Assembly: GCF_011745365.1 (NCBI RefSeq)
Contig: NW_024468911.1
Coordinates: forward strand, 1,606,759-1,670,758
Origin: Cryphonectria parasitica EP155
Taxonomy: Eukaryota; Ascomycota; Sordariomycetes; Diaporthales; Cryphonectriaceae
DNA: 64,000 nucleotides
Reading direction: 5' to 3'
Part shown: positions 43,539 through 55,252 of the stretch, in pieces
Position numbering within the stretch: the stretch's first letter is position 1
Layout: every line of letters starts with the position of its first letter
Made by a program: the position numbers and the translations under genes
Notes under the pieces: model-generated
What the model was told of the DNA's origin: nothing
Database searches by the model: none
Seen by the model: the letters and a program-made list of their open reading frames with translations, nothing else

Positions 43539-45528
43539 CTAAGGAGTTCGTGGGCGCTTCCAGTAATATTGCTGTGATAGATACACATCATGATTAGCTA
43601 TTGCTTTCTTCTTTGTGATCACCAATGCACGGCGCAAATGATGGGCCACCATCACCTACCACATGATGCTTCCGACAGTTCCGCAGTGTGGGCTTCCGCA
43701 GCCCGTCGACCACGGCGGCGCGGCGATTCTCGTCGTCGTCCCTCTCTGGGACATAGTAGTACTGGCTCTCGAGCGGCTTGCCGTCGGCGTCCTTGCCTTG
43801 GCGGGGGATGGTGCCGACACAGGTCGTGTTCTCGACAATGTACCGAAGCTCGTCACGGGCCAGGCCGACTTTGTCGTTGGCGGGCAGGTTGGACAGTAGA
43901 GTGGAGAGCGGGTTGGACGACAATCGCGAGAACGCTAGCTGGTTGATGACATGGTTGGTGATCGTGTCGACGTTGACGTGGCTCAGGTCTGGCACGTATG
44001 CGACCTCGCTGTCCTTGTCGTCCACCGGGTCCTGCTGTGGTGTGGAGGCTGACTTGCTGGTGGTGCGGTGGTGGTCGGCGCCGGTGACAGTACGTGGGGA
44101 GGAGATATATGTGCCCGAGTCGAGACGGCGGCGCTTGGGCGAGGAGGCCTTGAAGGAGGCCATGCGGCTGTTGAGGTCGTGCCCGAAGGGACCAAACGAG
44201 TGAACAAGAGGGTCATTCTCTTCGTCTGGGTTGTTCTCGACATTTTCGTCGCCGTCGCGGTCCTCGCCGTCCGATGGGACCTCACTGAGCTCGCTCGAGA
44301 AGCTCTTGTTTATGTCGGTGATGAAGCTCTGGCCGGCGGTGGAGGGGCGGCGGGCGGCGTTGTCCTGCTCCTCCTCGTCATCCTCGTAAATCTCCACGCT
44401 ATGCTCCCTCTCGCTGGCGCTGGGCAGGTCTGAGAGGATGCTGCTGTGCTGGGAACTGGCGGGCGCGTGGACGGCGGGGGTGGGCGATTCGGGGGAGCTG
44501 ATGCGTGCCGTCCTCCGAAGGGGGCTGGACTGCAGCAGACCAAGGCCAAGGACACCATCCACCGCGTCTCCGCCAGCGCGGGGGCTGCCAATAACGACAC
44601 CGCTACGGGCCGGCGACGCGCCCCCGTTCCGCATGGACCGCGGCGAATCCTCCCAGCCGAGGTCGGCCAGGCTGTCCCTGACGTCGTCCCGCTTGGGCCA
44701 GTGAAGGAGAACGCGTGCGTCCTGAACATCGACCATGATCTCAGCGCCCTCGGCATCAAAGCTCAGGACGTCGCCGCGGTGCATGTCGTAGGTGCGGCCC
44801 TGGCAGGACAGACGCAGCCCGTTCCAGCCATTGCACTCGACCTCGACCTTGTTAGCCTGCAATGGCACAGAGGCGGGGACATAGCGGGCCTTGACGTGCA
44901 CGCGACTGATGAGACGGTTGGCGGATAGCTGGTAGTGGCTGGAGTTGGAGGAGCGGCCCATCAGAAGGGTATCTCCATTCTCGTTGAGCTCAACTGAGGG
45001 GACGGCGGAAAGCGGGGCGCGCTCTGACGCGATAGACGGGGTGCGTTTGGCGGGCAGGATAATGGTGCTGCTGCTGTGACCCGTGGTGGTAGTCGTAGCA
45101 GTAGTAATGGCAGCAACGAGAGCAGTAGCATGATTGTCACGGTGGTTATTAATGTTATTGACGCGTCGTGGTGGTGATGAAGACAAGATGCCCGTCTCGG
45201 AGGTTGGCACAGGTGTGGGGTATTTCAGGTACGCCTGGCTCTTGGTGGCATTGGCGTTGTTGCTATTGCTATGGCTATTGCTGTTGTTGATTATAGTGGA
45301 TGATGGGCCTTTGGCAGAGGAGCCAGGACGGCTCAATCGTCGAGCGGAAGAGACATTAGGAAGTCCTGGTGAGGACGACATGAGCTCCAGCGGAGGCAGG
45401 AGGGCAGACTGGGAGGAGGAGGGGCGCCTCTCGTCGTGGTCTTTATCGTTGTCCCATGATGAAGGTGGTGCAGTGGGAGCAGGCTGGCTGGAGGAGAGCT
45501 TGCTATTACCACCAGGTGGAGAGTTCAT
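43539..45528 (-). CDS. FHA-domain protein, Tos4/Plm2-like, 2 exons
   Basis: Exon 1 is 45528-43660 and exon 2 is the ten-codon 43571-43539, giving 633 residues. The donor GTAGGT, a GCTAATC branch and the CACAG acceptor rebuild a CRKHHV-QYYWKRPRTP end; reading through would replace this tail. The start is MNSPPGGNSK; codons upstream are in leader with a GA repeat. The N-terminal 180 residues are Ser/Pro/Asn-rich. An FHA domain follows at about 185-280 with LLMGRSSNSSHY, NRLISRVHVKARY and NGWNGLRL. Acidic linkers precede a C-terminal conserved block (HVINQLAFSRLSSNPLSTLL, LRYIVENTTCVGTIPRQGKD). Yeast Tos4/Plm2 are FHA proteins of G1/S transcription and genotoxic response; a chromatin role here is family inference. 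Confidence 0.88.
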
Positions 45529-45547
45529 GGCTGATGGCACAGAGGGG

Positions 45548-45548
<1 letters not shown>

Positions 45549-45572
<24 letters not shown>
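45549..45572. repeat. GA dinucleotide microsatellite in FHA-gene leader
   Basis: About 12 GA units immediately upstream of the FHA start (CT-rich on the sense strand), as is common in fungal leaders. Confidence 0.85.
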
Positions 45573-45579
<7 letters not shown>

Positions 45580-46689
45580 AAGGATCAGGACGAGGCTGGC
45601 ATAGCAGGAAGTGCCTGTGTGTATATAGTATAAACGGTGGGAAGGTAGGAAGGTATGGTGGAAAGTGGAAAGGGTGGATGCAGAAACAAATCGATCGACT
45701 GGAGTCAAGGCCGAGTCGAGTGAACGTATGGATGGATGAATGGATGAAAAGTGCCCCTAAGCTGCGGCTTTTCTCTATTTCTCTCTCACCTTTTTTTTTT
45801 TTTTTTGTTCCTTCTTACGTCTTGTTCCAAGTCGCGGTTCAGATGCTGCCCCAGCACGTCGCGTAACCGCGTTCCTCAGACCGGCTCGGTGCGAGCTCCA
45901 CCGTAGTAGCGCTGCGTAAGGCGCACCGTGTGTGAGAGAAGGGGCAGCCCACCCACTTTGGGTTAAGAACGAGAGAAGGAGCGCACGTCAGTGAAATCAA
46001 TGAATTGAAATTGTAAAGAACCGAAAAAGATGGGCTTCGGGATAATATGACAAGTCTCTTAAAAGAAAAAGGAATTGAGAGGGAGCCGAGAAGGAAAAAA
46101 AATTATATATGCACAGGAGAGACAAGATGCAAGATGCAGTCGATAGTACAGTTTACTAAGGATTCTTTACTGTATGTAGGGCACACACAGGGGGTTTGGC
46201 AAATAAATTTGCTGAGGTCTCACCTATTCTGTCCGTAACCGCAGCTCCATCTTCCCGTAAATTGCTAGTCCCCTCTCTTGCTCCTTCCCTGCCCTCCTTG
46301 CTCCCCCTCTTTCTTCCTTCCTCACGCTGTCTGGCTGGTTTGCTCTGGTGGTGGTGGGTTTGACCCGTTTTGCACCCGCCACCTGCATCCACACCCGTGT
46401 CTACCCCCCTTCCCTGCCGTGCGCGTCTTCCCCCTCGGCTCTAGAAGCGCGTTTTTGGATCTTTGCTGCTGCACCCTCCGACCTAGTTTCGATCCTTGAG
46501 CCCGTGCCACAGTGTCCTCCTCCGACCCTACTGGGCCTGTCGTCACCGGCCTGGACTGACTCGTAGCCTGCCGAACCTTCACAGCCTTGCATAATCTCTG
46601 TCTCTCTCTTGCCGGATCAAGGCGCGTCTCATGCCGGACGTTCTTCGCGAGGCTGTACTCGAGGAGATACTCATTTTTCATTCTTCACG

Positions 46690-46693
<4 letters not shown>

Positions 46694-46726
<33 letters not shown>
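46694..46726. repeat. CT dinucleotide microsatellite
   Basis: About 16 perfect CT units; noncoding. Confidence 0.9.
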
Positions 46727-46727
<1 letters not shown>

Positions 46728-47495
46728 ACGTAGTATGAAGAAGTGACCGAGACGAGTGTCATTGGTGTGAGAGTACTGACAGCGTTGCTAAATTTGCGAC
46801 GGCTGCAGGAGCTCGACCCTATCACGCCAACCCCTGCCGTCGCGTTCGTCCAATTCAACCACATTCCTCCCTTTTTAATCTCGACGAAGAAAAGAACATT
46901 GCACGCTGTTCTAAAACTACAATTTGTTTGCAAAATGGCCATGGTTTCATTACTCAAAATCTTTCTTTTTTCTTTTTTGAAAGACAAGACAAACGTCGAA
47001 TTGGTGCTGTACAACCAAACCCTCGGCGCCGGACCTCCGGACAAAATCCCGACTGACGGATCTCGGAAGGCCCGTGCGGGATCGAGCTCTAGCCGGGCCC
47101 TAACCCGGTATGACTATGCAGGGCCAATTTCCCCCGGCAGCCGGAAGCTCCGGTCTCCAACCCGAACCCGGAGTCAAGTGGGCCCAACCAATACGAAGAA
47201 GAAAAAATAGAGTCAAGATCATCGTTCAACTTTTAGAATATAGGGACATGTATGTTTTTGGTAATCCACGCTCATCATCTGCTCAATCTTCACGTATGTG
47301 ATCTGGAGTTCTGAAGATGAAATTTATCATTGCGAAAGCAAGCAAGGTCGATGATGCCTCTATCGTTCAGCAACTTTGCAGCAAGATGGATAAACCGACG
47401 TGAAGTTAATCTCCGAGAAAGATATATACATTTATTCAAAGCAGCCCTCCCACTCGAGCTACAGAGTAGATTGAACCTAAGTCTGATTACTCATC

Positions 47496-48743
47496 TCAAG
47501 ACTCCTTAGACCACTGCTTCCCACTCCACAAGTCTCCCGTCGTCCACAGCCAGTAATCCCGTCCTTTGATCAGCCACACCAAGAAGCTAGGCACCTGCCA
47601 CCCCATCGCTGCACCGACCCCCTTGGTTCTCCCGATCGGCACCAATTGCGTCTCCCTCTTGTCCTCTCGATACACACGATCCTGCCCTCCCACCGCCTGC
47701 CCCGCTGCACGGAGCAGATCGCGCTGCATATTAGAGCAGAGCACAGGAACCGCAGCGAGAATAGTGTGCACCGCAGGACGCGCAAAGGTGCTCGCATCGC
47801 CAATGGCATACACCCGCCCGTCCGGCCCCGTCCCGTCCACCCGAAGGGTCGCCGAGTTGGTCTCTATGCGGCCGTCGCGCGAGAGCAGAGACCTGTCCGT
47901 GAGAAAGGACGTATTCGGCGTCGTGCCCATGGCAGGGATATAGATGTCCGCCTCGAGGGACCGGCCGTCTGCCAGAAGTACAGTGCCAGGGGTGGTCAGC
48001 AGCGCTGGGTCTGTACCTGTCCCTTCGGGGGTAACAGAGATGACGCGGGTGTTTTTGATCACCGTCACGCCGACTTTGGCAAGGAGGGATTCTGCTTTGC
48101 CGGCGAGGGATGGGCGCAGGGCAGGGAGGAGCTCCTGTGCGCTGGTGACAACGGTGATCTTCACATTGGGCCTGGGAAGCCGCGCAGCGAGAAATCCGGC
48201 GCGGCCGTTGAGGTGTTCGCCTAGCTCGCCTGCTGCTTCGACGCCGGCTGGTCCTCCACCGGCGATCACGATGCTTGTCGCAGTGGAGAGACTGGTTCGC
48301 AAGGAAGCCCAGCGCTCGCGAAGCATCTTCTCGTCCCCTTGCAGGCCGAGCAGCGGAGACGTGGATGATGAGCCGGTCGCTATGACTGCTGCGTGAAAGT
48401 TGATCACCTCAGAGGTGCCATGGTGAGTGGTGATGGTGACCTTGCGGTGCTTGTGATCTAGTTCTGTGACTGTCCCGTGGATGAAACGGAGCCCCTTCTG
48501 GCCGTATTGGTCGAATTGGGGCTTGATGTCCACGAAGAGTTTCTCCTGCGAGAACGCCTCGTCGGATATCATGGCACGAGGACAAGCAGGGCGACAAAAG
48601 ACCTGAGATGATGTGCTGACCAAAATGACTTTGTAGGAATCGTTGTCTGGAAGTTTTGGCAAGACATGCTTGAGAAGATAGTGAGCGGTCGAGAGGCCAC
48701 CGTATGATCCGCCCAATATAACAATGTTCTTCTCACTGTCCAT
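47496..48743 (-). CDS. AIFM2/FSP1-like NAD(P)H flavin oxidoreductase (415 aa)
   Basis: An intronless 415-residue frame starts at ATG 48743. The N-terminal FAD motif NIVILGGSYGGLSTAHYLL (about residues 6-24) is followed by ATGSS (about 131-135) and the second dinucleotide motif TSIVIAGGGPAGVEAAGELG (about 155-174) for NAD(P)H. A third block, VDGTGPDGRVYAIGDASTFA, places the C-terminal FAD contact. These make it a pyridine-nucleotide-disulfide reductase-fold protein of the apoptosis-inducing-factor/AMID group, whose members reduce quinones. No N-terminal presequence is evident. Membrane-quinone reduction is inferred from family, not from any motif here. Confidence 0.9.
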   Translation of the reverse strand: MDSEKNIVILGGSYGGLSTAHYLLKHVLPKLPDNDSYKVILVSTSSQVFCRPACPRAMISDEAFSQEKLFVDIKPQFDQYGQKGLRFIHGTVTELDHKHRKVTITTHHGTSEVINFHAAVIATGSSSTSPLLGLQGDEKMLRERWASLRTSLSTATSIVIAGGGPAGVEAAGELGEHLNGRAGFLAARLPRPNVKITVVTSAQELLPALRPSLAGKAESLLAKVGVTVIKNTRVISVTPEGTGTDPALLTTPGTVLLADGRSLEADIYIPAMGTTPNTSFLTDRSLLSRDGRIETNSATLRVDGTGPDGRVYAIGDASTFARPAVHTILAAVPVLCSNMQRDLLRAAGQAVGGQDRVYREDKRETQLVPIGRTKGVGAAMGWQVPSFLVWLIKGRDYWLWTTGDLWSGKQWSKES

Positions 48744-49240
48744 GATTTCAAGATGTTATATCAAGAAGGTATCGCCGGCCTGTCTATAAAGTCGCGCGAA
48801 GGAATGCATTCTCGAAATCAAAACGATGAGGTGTGGTGTGGTGTATAAATATTCATGTTGCTCGTGGTCCGGCCGGCGGACGAAGATGCGGACGAGTTGG
48901 GTTCGTACCGGAGTAGACTCTGAACCGCACTTGGCATCCCTGTCTGTAAGCACTGCGGTCTCCGAGACGGACGAATCGTCCGCCGCTCACAGCCGGGCTC
49001 GACCAGGCTTCGTTGGGTGGCCCCTCTCTACTGATGCTGCAGAGTTCTGGCCGTTTTTCGAGAATGAAAGAGAAAACTTTGAATATACTTTGTTTTGAAA
49101 ATGACATGTATTAGGCAACAGACTCCAAGAACATTTCATCACTCTACTTATGATATGATGTGTGTCCAGAAGGTAACAAGCTTCGCGGAATTAGGTCAGA
49201 GATATAACAGTAAAATAAGTTACGGAAATAAAACAAATAC
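48744..49240. promoter_or_regulatory. Promoter of AIFM2-like gene up to tRNA gene
   Basis: About 500 bp, AT-rich toward the tRNA; no gene is seen. Confidence 0.45.
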
Positions 49241-49341
49241 GGCAATGTAGCCAAGTGGTTACGGCGCTGGCCTGCTATTCCCCTAGGGTTTAACGTTAGC
49301 CAGTCTCTTCGGAGGCGCAAGTTCGAATCTTGTCATTGTCG
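49241..49341 (+). tRNA. tRNA-Ser(GCU) with a 20-nt intron
   Basis: The acceptor stem pairs GGCAATG with CATTGTC, with discriminator G at 49341. The D arm GCC/GGC lies in an A box TAGCCAAGTGG. The anticodon stem CTGGC/GCCAG encloses C-T-GCT-A, then an intron of about 20 nt starting after position 37. A long variable arm (TCTC-TTCG-GAGG) marks a class II tRNA. The T arm is GCAAG-TTCGAAT-CTTGT, with B box GTTCGAATC. Anticodon GCT plus discriminator G identify serine (AGC/AGU codons). A T5 Pol III terminator follows at once. Confidence 0.93.
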
Positions 49342-49346
49342 TTTTT
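49342..49346 (+). terminator. Pol III oligo-T terminator of the tRNA gene
   Basis: Five thymines directly after the discriminator base, as RNA polymerase III requires. Confidence 0.8.
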
Positions 49347-49691
49347 GCATCTTTTGTGCCTGGTATATTTTCTTTTTTGTTTCTCTTCTTTTCTTCTTCT
49401 CTTTCTTCCCTCGTGTTATCTCTGCTAAAAGCGCTGCCTCGTTAGCGAGGATCGTCATCGGTGCCTAGCCATGCCCTACAAAGTTGATCGAGGCGCCGTG
49501 CACGCCAACTCCTCCCATCGAGTTTCCTCCGCCCTGCCAGACACGGAGCAACTCAATGGCGCCTCCCTCTGTGGCTGCGAACGCCTCTTTCCTCCAGATA
49601 TGGGCGCCACGATCATGTAAATTGCCAAACGAAAAGGCAGCGGCCAGTCCAAAGGGGCCGTGTCGATGGTTTCGCGAGCGGGACGGACTGC

Positions 49692-50613
49692 TTGCTGTGG
49701 CTTGTGATCGTCCATTACAGGGGTGGATGGATCGTCGAGAAACTGTTCGGAGCGGACATTCGCACCCAGGACAGATCTCGCTACCTCCAACTCTCGGAAG
49801 CCACGACGGCGGTGTCCACCCCGAGCTTGAACTTTGATAATGCTATTATGGCCGCTCTCTCAGAGCTCTTTGGCCCGCAGGTCGCCGATGCCATTATTGC
49901 CACCGACAAGTATAAGAGCGAGGTCAAGAATGGACTCAAACATACGAGAAGCGTAAGCATTCATCCCACAGATGGCCTCCGAGAGCGTGGTGCTCTGCAT
50001 CGCTCTACAAGCCGAGTATTCTGTGAGGATCAGAGATGAGCTATTTCTATAGAAAGAGAGTTTATGAGGCATCGGGGCAGTCAACCTATATATGCTTGCT
50101 TCCTAGGTACTGCCCTTGTGCCGAACAGGGATCTAGAGATTGCGAGTTCCTTGCTTCGGTGTATGACATTAGTCTCCAAGAGGTGGTTGTTGGCCCTGTA
50201 TCTGACCCAATTCAGATCATGCTCGCGAGCCATGGTTTATTGACACGGTCCTTTCAGCGTGATGTGCTCTGCATGGATATGGTGAGCTAGACCAGAAATA
50301 CCAGGGAATCGAACTGTTGGACTGTGTTAATAGTGACATATGTGCCCACAATATCTGAACGGCATTGCACCCGAGGAGAGGCCTGTAAGCTGTAATCATG
50401 GATGGCAAGTTTGCAGCATGTGGGCTTTGGTTGAAGGCTTGAGTATAATAATAAAAGCATCTTCCATGTGCCTCACACCTTCAAAATGTTCATGAAATAT
50501 TCATATGTCCGCCTGTCTCTGGAGGTGCTGCATGAAGTGGCGCAGGATCCGTTCTCTTCACTCAACAAGATGATTGCTATGGACAGGTATGGATTCGCAA
50601 GGGGCATGTAAAT
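49692..50613 (+). pseudogene. Possible decayed or unrecognised gene
   Basis: Segments with coding-like character occur in succession but not in one clean frame. The first (to about 49950) encodes IVEKLFGADIRTQDRSRYLQ followed by FDNAIMAALSELFGPQVADA. A segment at about 50107-50240, after a TTCCTAG acceptor-like site, reads TALVPNRDLEIASSLLRCMT. Another at about 50482-50613 reads FMKYSYVRLSLEVLHEVAQD and FSSLNKMIAM. I could not join them with acceptable introns to an uninterrupted protein, and no family is recognised. It may be a degraded gene next to the tRNA, or chance. Confidence 0.25.
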
Positions 50614-51294
50614 TGCCGCCATGTCAAACATGGGCAACAGTTTCGATTCGTGGCACAGGAAGTACATGATTGCCGTACCTTCTTTGTCTGTTCGCTTCCG
50701 TCCCCTTCCCTTCCCTTCACTCCTCTTTGAAGAAATAATCTAAAACTTTTACTCCAGCTCATCCTCACTTCTTTGCACAGAACCTTCACTTTAAATTTGT
50801 GTATTGTTCTGTCCCCTGTCTTATATGACAACAGAGTGACAATGGTTATTACTGTCAATCCACACTCAATAACATCAGTTCGCCAGCCTAAGGTGAAGTC
50901 GCTGGACGGTATCTTGCCAAAACTCGACTCAATCTTCCCATCTGCTCGACCCCACCACTTCCAAGACAACCCAGCTTTTTGAGGGTCGAATTCTCTGGTT
51001 GTGGATTGATTCTCTGTGTGGTCCGACTTGTGGGTTGCAAACATCCGCATCTTGCTTGTCCCAGGCCAAAAAGCTTTTGATGGATTGTCCAAGGCAGCCA
51101 CCGCTTTGGGCTCTCTCGTCTGATTTTTGCTTCGCCTGATTCCCTACCTTCTTGCCTCTTGAGTTCAAAGCATACCCCTCCCTCCTACCCACCCCCAAAA
51201 AAACAACGATACTTCTCACCTGCCTATTTCCTAGCAATTAAACCCAACGCCCATACTCTTAAGCTCCTGAGTGATCCTTGCTAACACTGCCAGG

Positions 51295-53199
51295 ATGTCT
51301 GAGAAACCCAAGAAGCACATCTACGAGCAGCCCGAGCTGTGTGATCATATCCTTAGTCGCGTGGATAGGTCCAGTGTGCCTCTTCGCATCAACGCGTCGT
51401 CAATCCCCCATGCTCGCAATGGCCTGTTTGTCGTTAATGATGTGAAAGCTGGCCACGAGATTTTTCGTTCTCAGCCTCTTCTGGTCGTCAGCGAGGGAAA
51501 CAACAATGATGTCTGCGACCACTGCTTCCTCAACAAGAACTCCTCTGTCCACCCTGACGGCCATTTCTTCCAAGGAGATGAAGGCAGGGAGAGTATCAAG
51601 ATCTTGTCCTGCACAGGTTGCAGGGTGGTTGAGTACTGCTCCAAGGTGAGTGGTTCACCCACCAGTGACTTTAATATGTTTTGTCTAACCATGGACACTA
51701 CCTGCAGGAGTGTCAAAGGACGGCTTGGAAGTCTTATCACAAGCTCGAGTGCCCAGTGCTGAGGCAGATTAAAGAGTTCAACAAGAACATGGGTGCCCTT
51801 CCCCGAGCCCTCTGCCGTTTAATTTTGTGGATCGAGAACAAAGCCATGTCCAGATCCAATTACAAGGCGATCGTCAATTTGGAAACCCACTACAAGGAAC
51901 ATAACGATGATTGGTACGAGAAGAATGACGAGGGCATCCCCCCAACCTTCATGGTTGCGAGCAATGTTAGGCAGGCGACCACGCCTGATGACCGCAGTCA
52001 CGTTGAGCCTGGTCTGTACTTGGACACGCGCCGTTGCCAGGAACTGTACTGCATGGTAAGTTGAGTCTCGCCATTCGAAACACTGTCTGAATGGTAGCTA
52101 AGTTCCCGAATAAGTTGATGGCAAATGCCGGTGCCATCTGCCCTCCCGAGGGCGAGATCCAATACGGAAGCTTCCTCGACTTGGTTGTGTCTATGATCAA
52201 CCATTCCTGCGACGCCAATGCTCATGTCTTTTTCGAAGGACGAGAGCTTCGCTGCCGGGCCTTGAGAGATATTCCAGCTGGCTCAGAGATCACCGTCAAC
52301 TATTACCCAACACCCCGCCTCGATGTTCTCCTCCGGCGCTCGACACTTAAGCAGTACATGTTTATTACTTGCAACTGTAAGTTGGCGGCATCATCAATTC
52401 TAACAACCCAGTGCCGAGTAAATACAAACACAATTAACAGACTGACCCTTGAACAGGTCACAAGTGCAAAGACGAGATGGCGGAGCATGTAGCTGCTGCT
52501 GTCGACCGCCAGGATCATCTCGCAAAGTTCAAACAGGGCCAATTGGATCTCCTGAAGCTCGGAGAGGACGCCGAGAGGGCATTTTCCAGATCGCATACTG
52601 TGAAGTCCTGCATCAGCTTCCAAGACCAGATCGGCAACATCATCGAGAAGAGCTTCCCTGGTGGCCACTGGCCCCACCACATCGAACCTCTGCCATCTAT
52701 TTACCGCACCCTGGGTTCCATGTACCGTGATATGCACTACGTCGTTGGCCTCGAGTTCGTGCTCAAGGGCACCATCTATGTGCGCGACCACTCCGGCCCC
52801 GGCTGGACCAACGACGTTGTCAATTTGGTCAAATTCATGTTCTTCGTCGCACAGGCGGCCGACAACGAGATGAAGTGGGTCGGTGCGGTCAAGAACTCGG
52901 AGCTCCTGGAGCGGTCCACGATGCGCGACGTGGCGCGTGCCTATCTTAGTATCGCCTGCCTGGACGGCAAACACACGTTCGGTATGGAGTCTAAATTCGT
53001 CCGCGCGCTGTACAAGTGGGCGGGCGATTCCATCGACTACCCTGGCGACCTGGGCATACACACTGAGGGGTTCAGAGAACGCTTCAAGGATTCGCAGGAG
53101 AGACTGCTGACCTGGGCTGGAATGAAGGCTGAATGTGGCCTGCGTCTGCCATCAAACGAGCAGATTGCTGAGTTGAGGCAGGATATCGCAGAAATCTGA
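51295..53199 (+). CDS. MYND-SET (SMYD-type) protein, 4 exons
   Basis: Exons 51295-51645, 51708-52055, 52103-52376 and 52457-53199 give 571 residues. A split SET domain encloses a MYND zinc finger. The N-SET part is INASSIPHARNGLFVVNDVK. MYND ligands are C74, C77, C106, C109, C115, C119, H128 and C132. The core SET motif is MINHSCDANAHVFFEGRELR (NHSC at about 266-269) plus AGSEITVNYY. The last splice recreates the post-SET ITCNCHKC. Intron 2 uses an AAG acceptor (CTAAG at 52102), the only one that keeps frame. SMYD-type enzymes use S-adenosylmethionine to methylate lysines in histone and non-histone proteins; the target is unknown. Confidence 0.9.
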
Positions 53200-54469
53200 G
53201 CTGGAGGTGGTCTCAAGACGGCCTGGAAGCTAGAAGACAGCTTACTCCGCCATCAAGACGAACCGGGGTAACCAGAAAGGCAAGTATACTGCGACGATGT
53301 GCACGAGCCGCGTACTGCAAAAGGTGGTGCCTACAGTTAGCTGAGCCATTTCTCGGAAGTGACCACAACCATCAAGGCGCAAAGACAGATACATAGCAAA
53401 TCATCGTAGGGAGATCTTTACACTATTCCTGATATAATAGTGTTTCAGATCAAAATGGCGTTGTAAGATAGTTCCATACTCGCGGTCTGTGATGGTTCTT
53501 CTCATCGCCTCGTGCTCGCCACATCATTGGCAGCGGAGGTTTATGACGAAGCCGTTGAGCCCGAATTTCACACATTTCCCGTAACGAGGCTTCTGAAATA
53601 TAAGGTAATGGGAGAAGGACCAAGACTGCGGAGATGCCAAATACGGCACGTAAGCTATTTGCGCCGCGAGTGGACTCCCAGATTATCATGGGCAAAGGAG
53701 CAACACCTTGCGACCTACCATTCGTGATTAGCTTATCCCGGTACCACAGCAGGGTCCTTCATCCGATGCTAAATATGCATATCGTGTCTGTTGTACGAGT
53801 GTGACATGCAAATTTATTTTGTGGGAATGCTGGGTCTTGCAGCTGGCCTCAGCGATCCACCAATGCACGCACACCACTTTTGTACTATGCAAGCCTCGGA
53901 TCTGTGGGTCTATCCATTTAAAGTATGCTAGGACTATGAGAACTCTGCTATTACATCCTCGTCTCGAGGGTCTTGCGAAGCTGGGTCTGCGGGCCCTCCT
54001 AGACCTGTAATACCACCAGGAGCTGGCTGGTCTGCGGCATCTCTGCTAGTAACATTGACAACCAGTGGCACAAAGTCTTCCGATGATCCAGAGTCACTGT
54101 CTTCCAATCAAAGGAAATTGCTGTGCCGCCTGGGGGAACACAAAGTCATAGGCCCTCGTTACACAACTACGGAGGCTGGGTGGATGGATCTGCGGTCGGA
54201 CCAAGACACGTGTGAGGTACAAGGGTTTGAGCGAGACACATGACGCGGGATGGGCTAATTATTGAATTTCTGTGCCTGAATCCCCTCCCTTCATGTAAAA
54301 AGGGAGCGGTCTCTCGTCTCGTCCAAAAAGGAAGGGGGAGGGAGAGAGAGGGAGAGAGGAATAGTGATCTCTCCTCAAACACTTTCTTTCCCGTGACTTA
54401 CCTTAAATTGTGAAGGAAGGAAGAAAAGTACCCCCTTCCAAACCCCAAATTATCGATATCCGAACCAAT
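53200..54469. other. Intergenic, no gene seen
   Basis: About 1.27 kb. Short frames have no coding signature. The last 200 bp include a GA/AG-rich tract (about 54327-54360) and probably the cupredoxin promoter. Confidence 0.5.
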
Positions 54470-55252
54470 ATGCAACCCAGTCTTATTCGAGGGCTCTTGC
54501 TAGCAGCCTGGTCTGCGGATCTCGTAGCAGCCAAGACGATCAAGATCGAGGCAGGCGATGTCTACTTCGACCCGGTGAATGTCAACGCTTCCGTCGGGGA
54601 CGTCTTGGAGTTCCATTTCCTCCCGCACAACCACAGCGTGGTCATGGGCGACCTGAGCAGTGCGTGCCAGCCTGCTGCGACGGGCGGGTTCTACTCGGGC
54701 TTCCTACCCGCCTCAAGCGGTGAAAATGTGAGCAAACCTGCGCAGTGGCAGCGAGGATCTATAGCCATGGCGGCTCGGCATGAGCACGAGACTGACACAT
54801 AGCGAGCACCTCAGGCCAAGGTTTTTCAGGTTACCATCAACGACACAAACCCGATCGTCTACTACTGTTCGCAGAACGCCTCTCACCACAACCACTGTCA
54901 GGACGGCATGTTTGGCTTCGTCAACCAGCCAAGCGAGACGGCGATGGCCATGTACAAAGCCACGGCGGGAAATAGCAGCATCAACATCTCACCAGACACG
55001 GGCGTATTTGGCGGTACATTCAAGGCCAACGCCAACCTTAATGCAACCACAAACTCAACGATGACCAGCAGGCCCTCGACTAGGACTGCCTCATCCACCG
55101 CAACTGCTTCGACACACTCGAAAGCTTCAACGGCTGCATCTGCCTCGACGGCTGCATCCAGCTCAAGCACTGGATCGCCAAAGGACAGTGCAGGGGCTGC
55201 GATAGCTGGAAGCGGCCTTCTGGCTCTCTTGATGGCGGCAGTAATGGCTTAG
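54470..55252 (+). CDS. GPI-anchored extracellular cupredoxin, 2 exons
   Basis: Exons 54470-54727 and 54815-55252 give 231 residues (donor GTGAGC, acceptor CTCAG). A signal peptide (MQPSLIRGLLLAAWSADLVA, cleavage near AAKT) is followed by a cupredoxin beta-sandwich. IKIEAGDVYFDPVNVNASVG and GDVLEFHFLPHNHSVVMGDL supply the first Cu-ligand His, and YYCSQNASHHNHCQDGM supplies Cys, His and Met. A type-1 copper site is therefore complete. A Ser/Thr-rich stalk (about 170-210) and a hydrophobic tail (GSGLLALLMAAVMA) fit a GPI anchor. Proteins of this kind are fungal cell-surface serine-rich cupredoxins; the biological role is not established. Confidence 0.92.

Larger units (their letters stand above)
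45529..47495. promoter_or_regulatory. Intergenic with GA/CT repeats; FHA-gene promoter
   Basis: About 2 kb with no supported gene. It contains a GA run at about 45549-45572 in the FHA leader, a T tract near 45791 and a long CT run at 46694-46726. Frames in this span have repeat or pyrimidine-driven composition. Confidence 0.5.
49342..51294. other. Intergenic with possible gene debris; SET-gene promoter
   Basis: About 1.95 kb. Besides the tRNA terminator and the possible decayed gene at about 49692-50613, nothing is recognised. The last 500 bp are CT-rich and probably form the promoter and leader of the MYND-SET gene. Confidence 0.45.
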
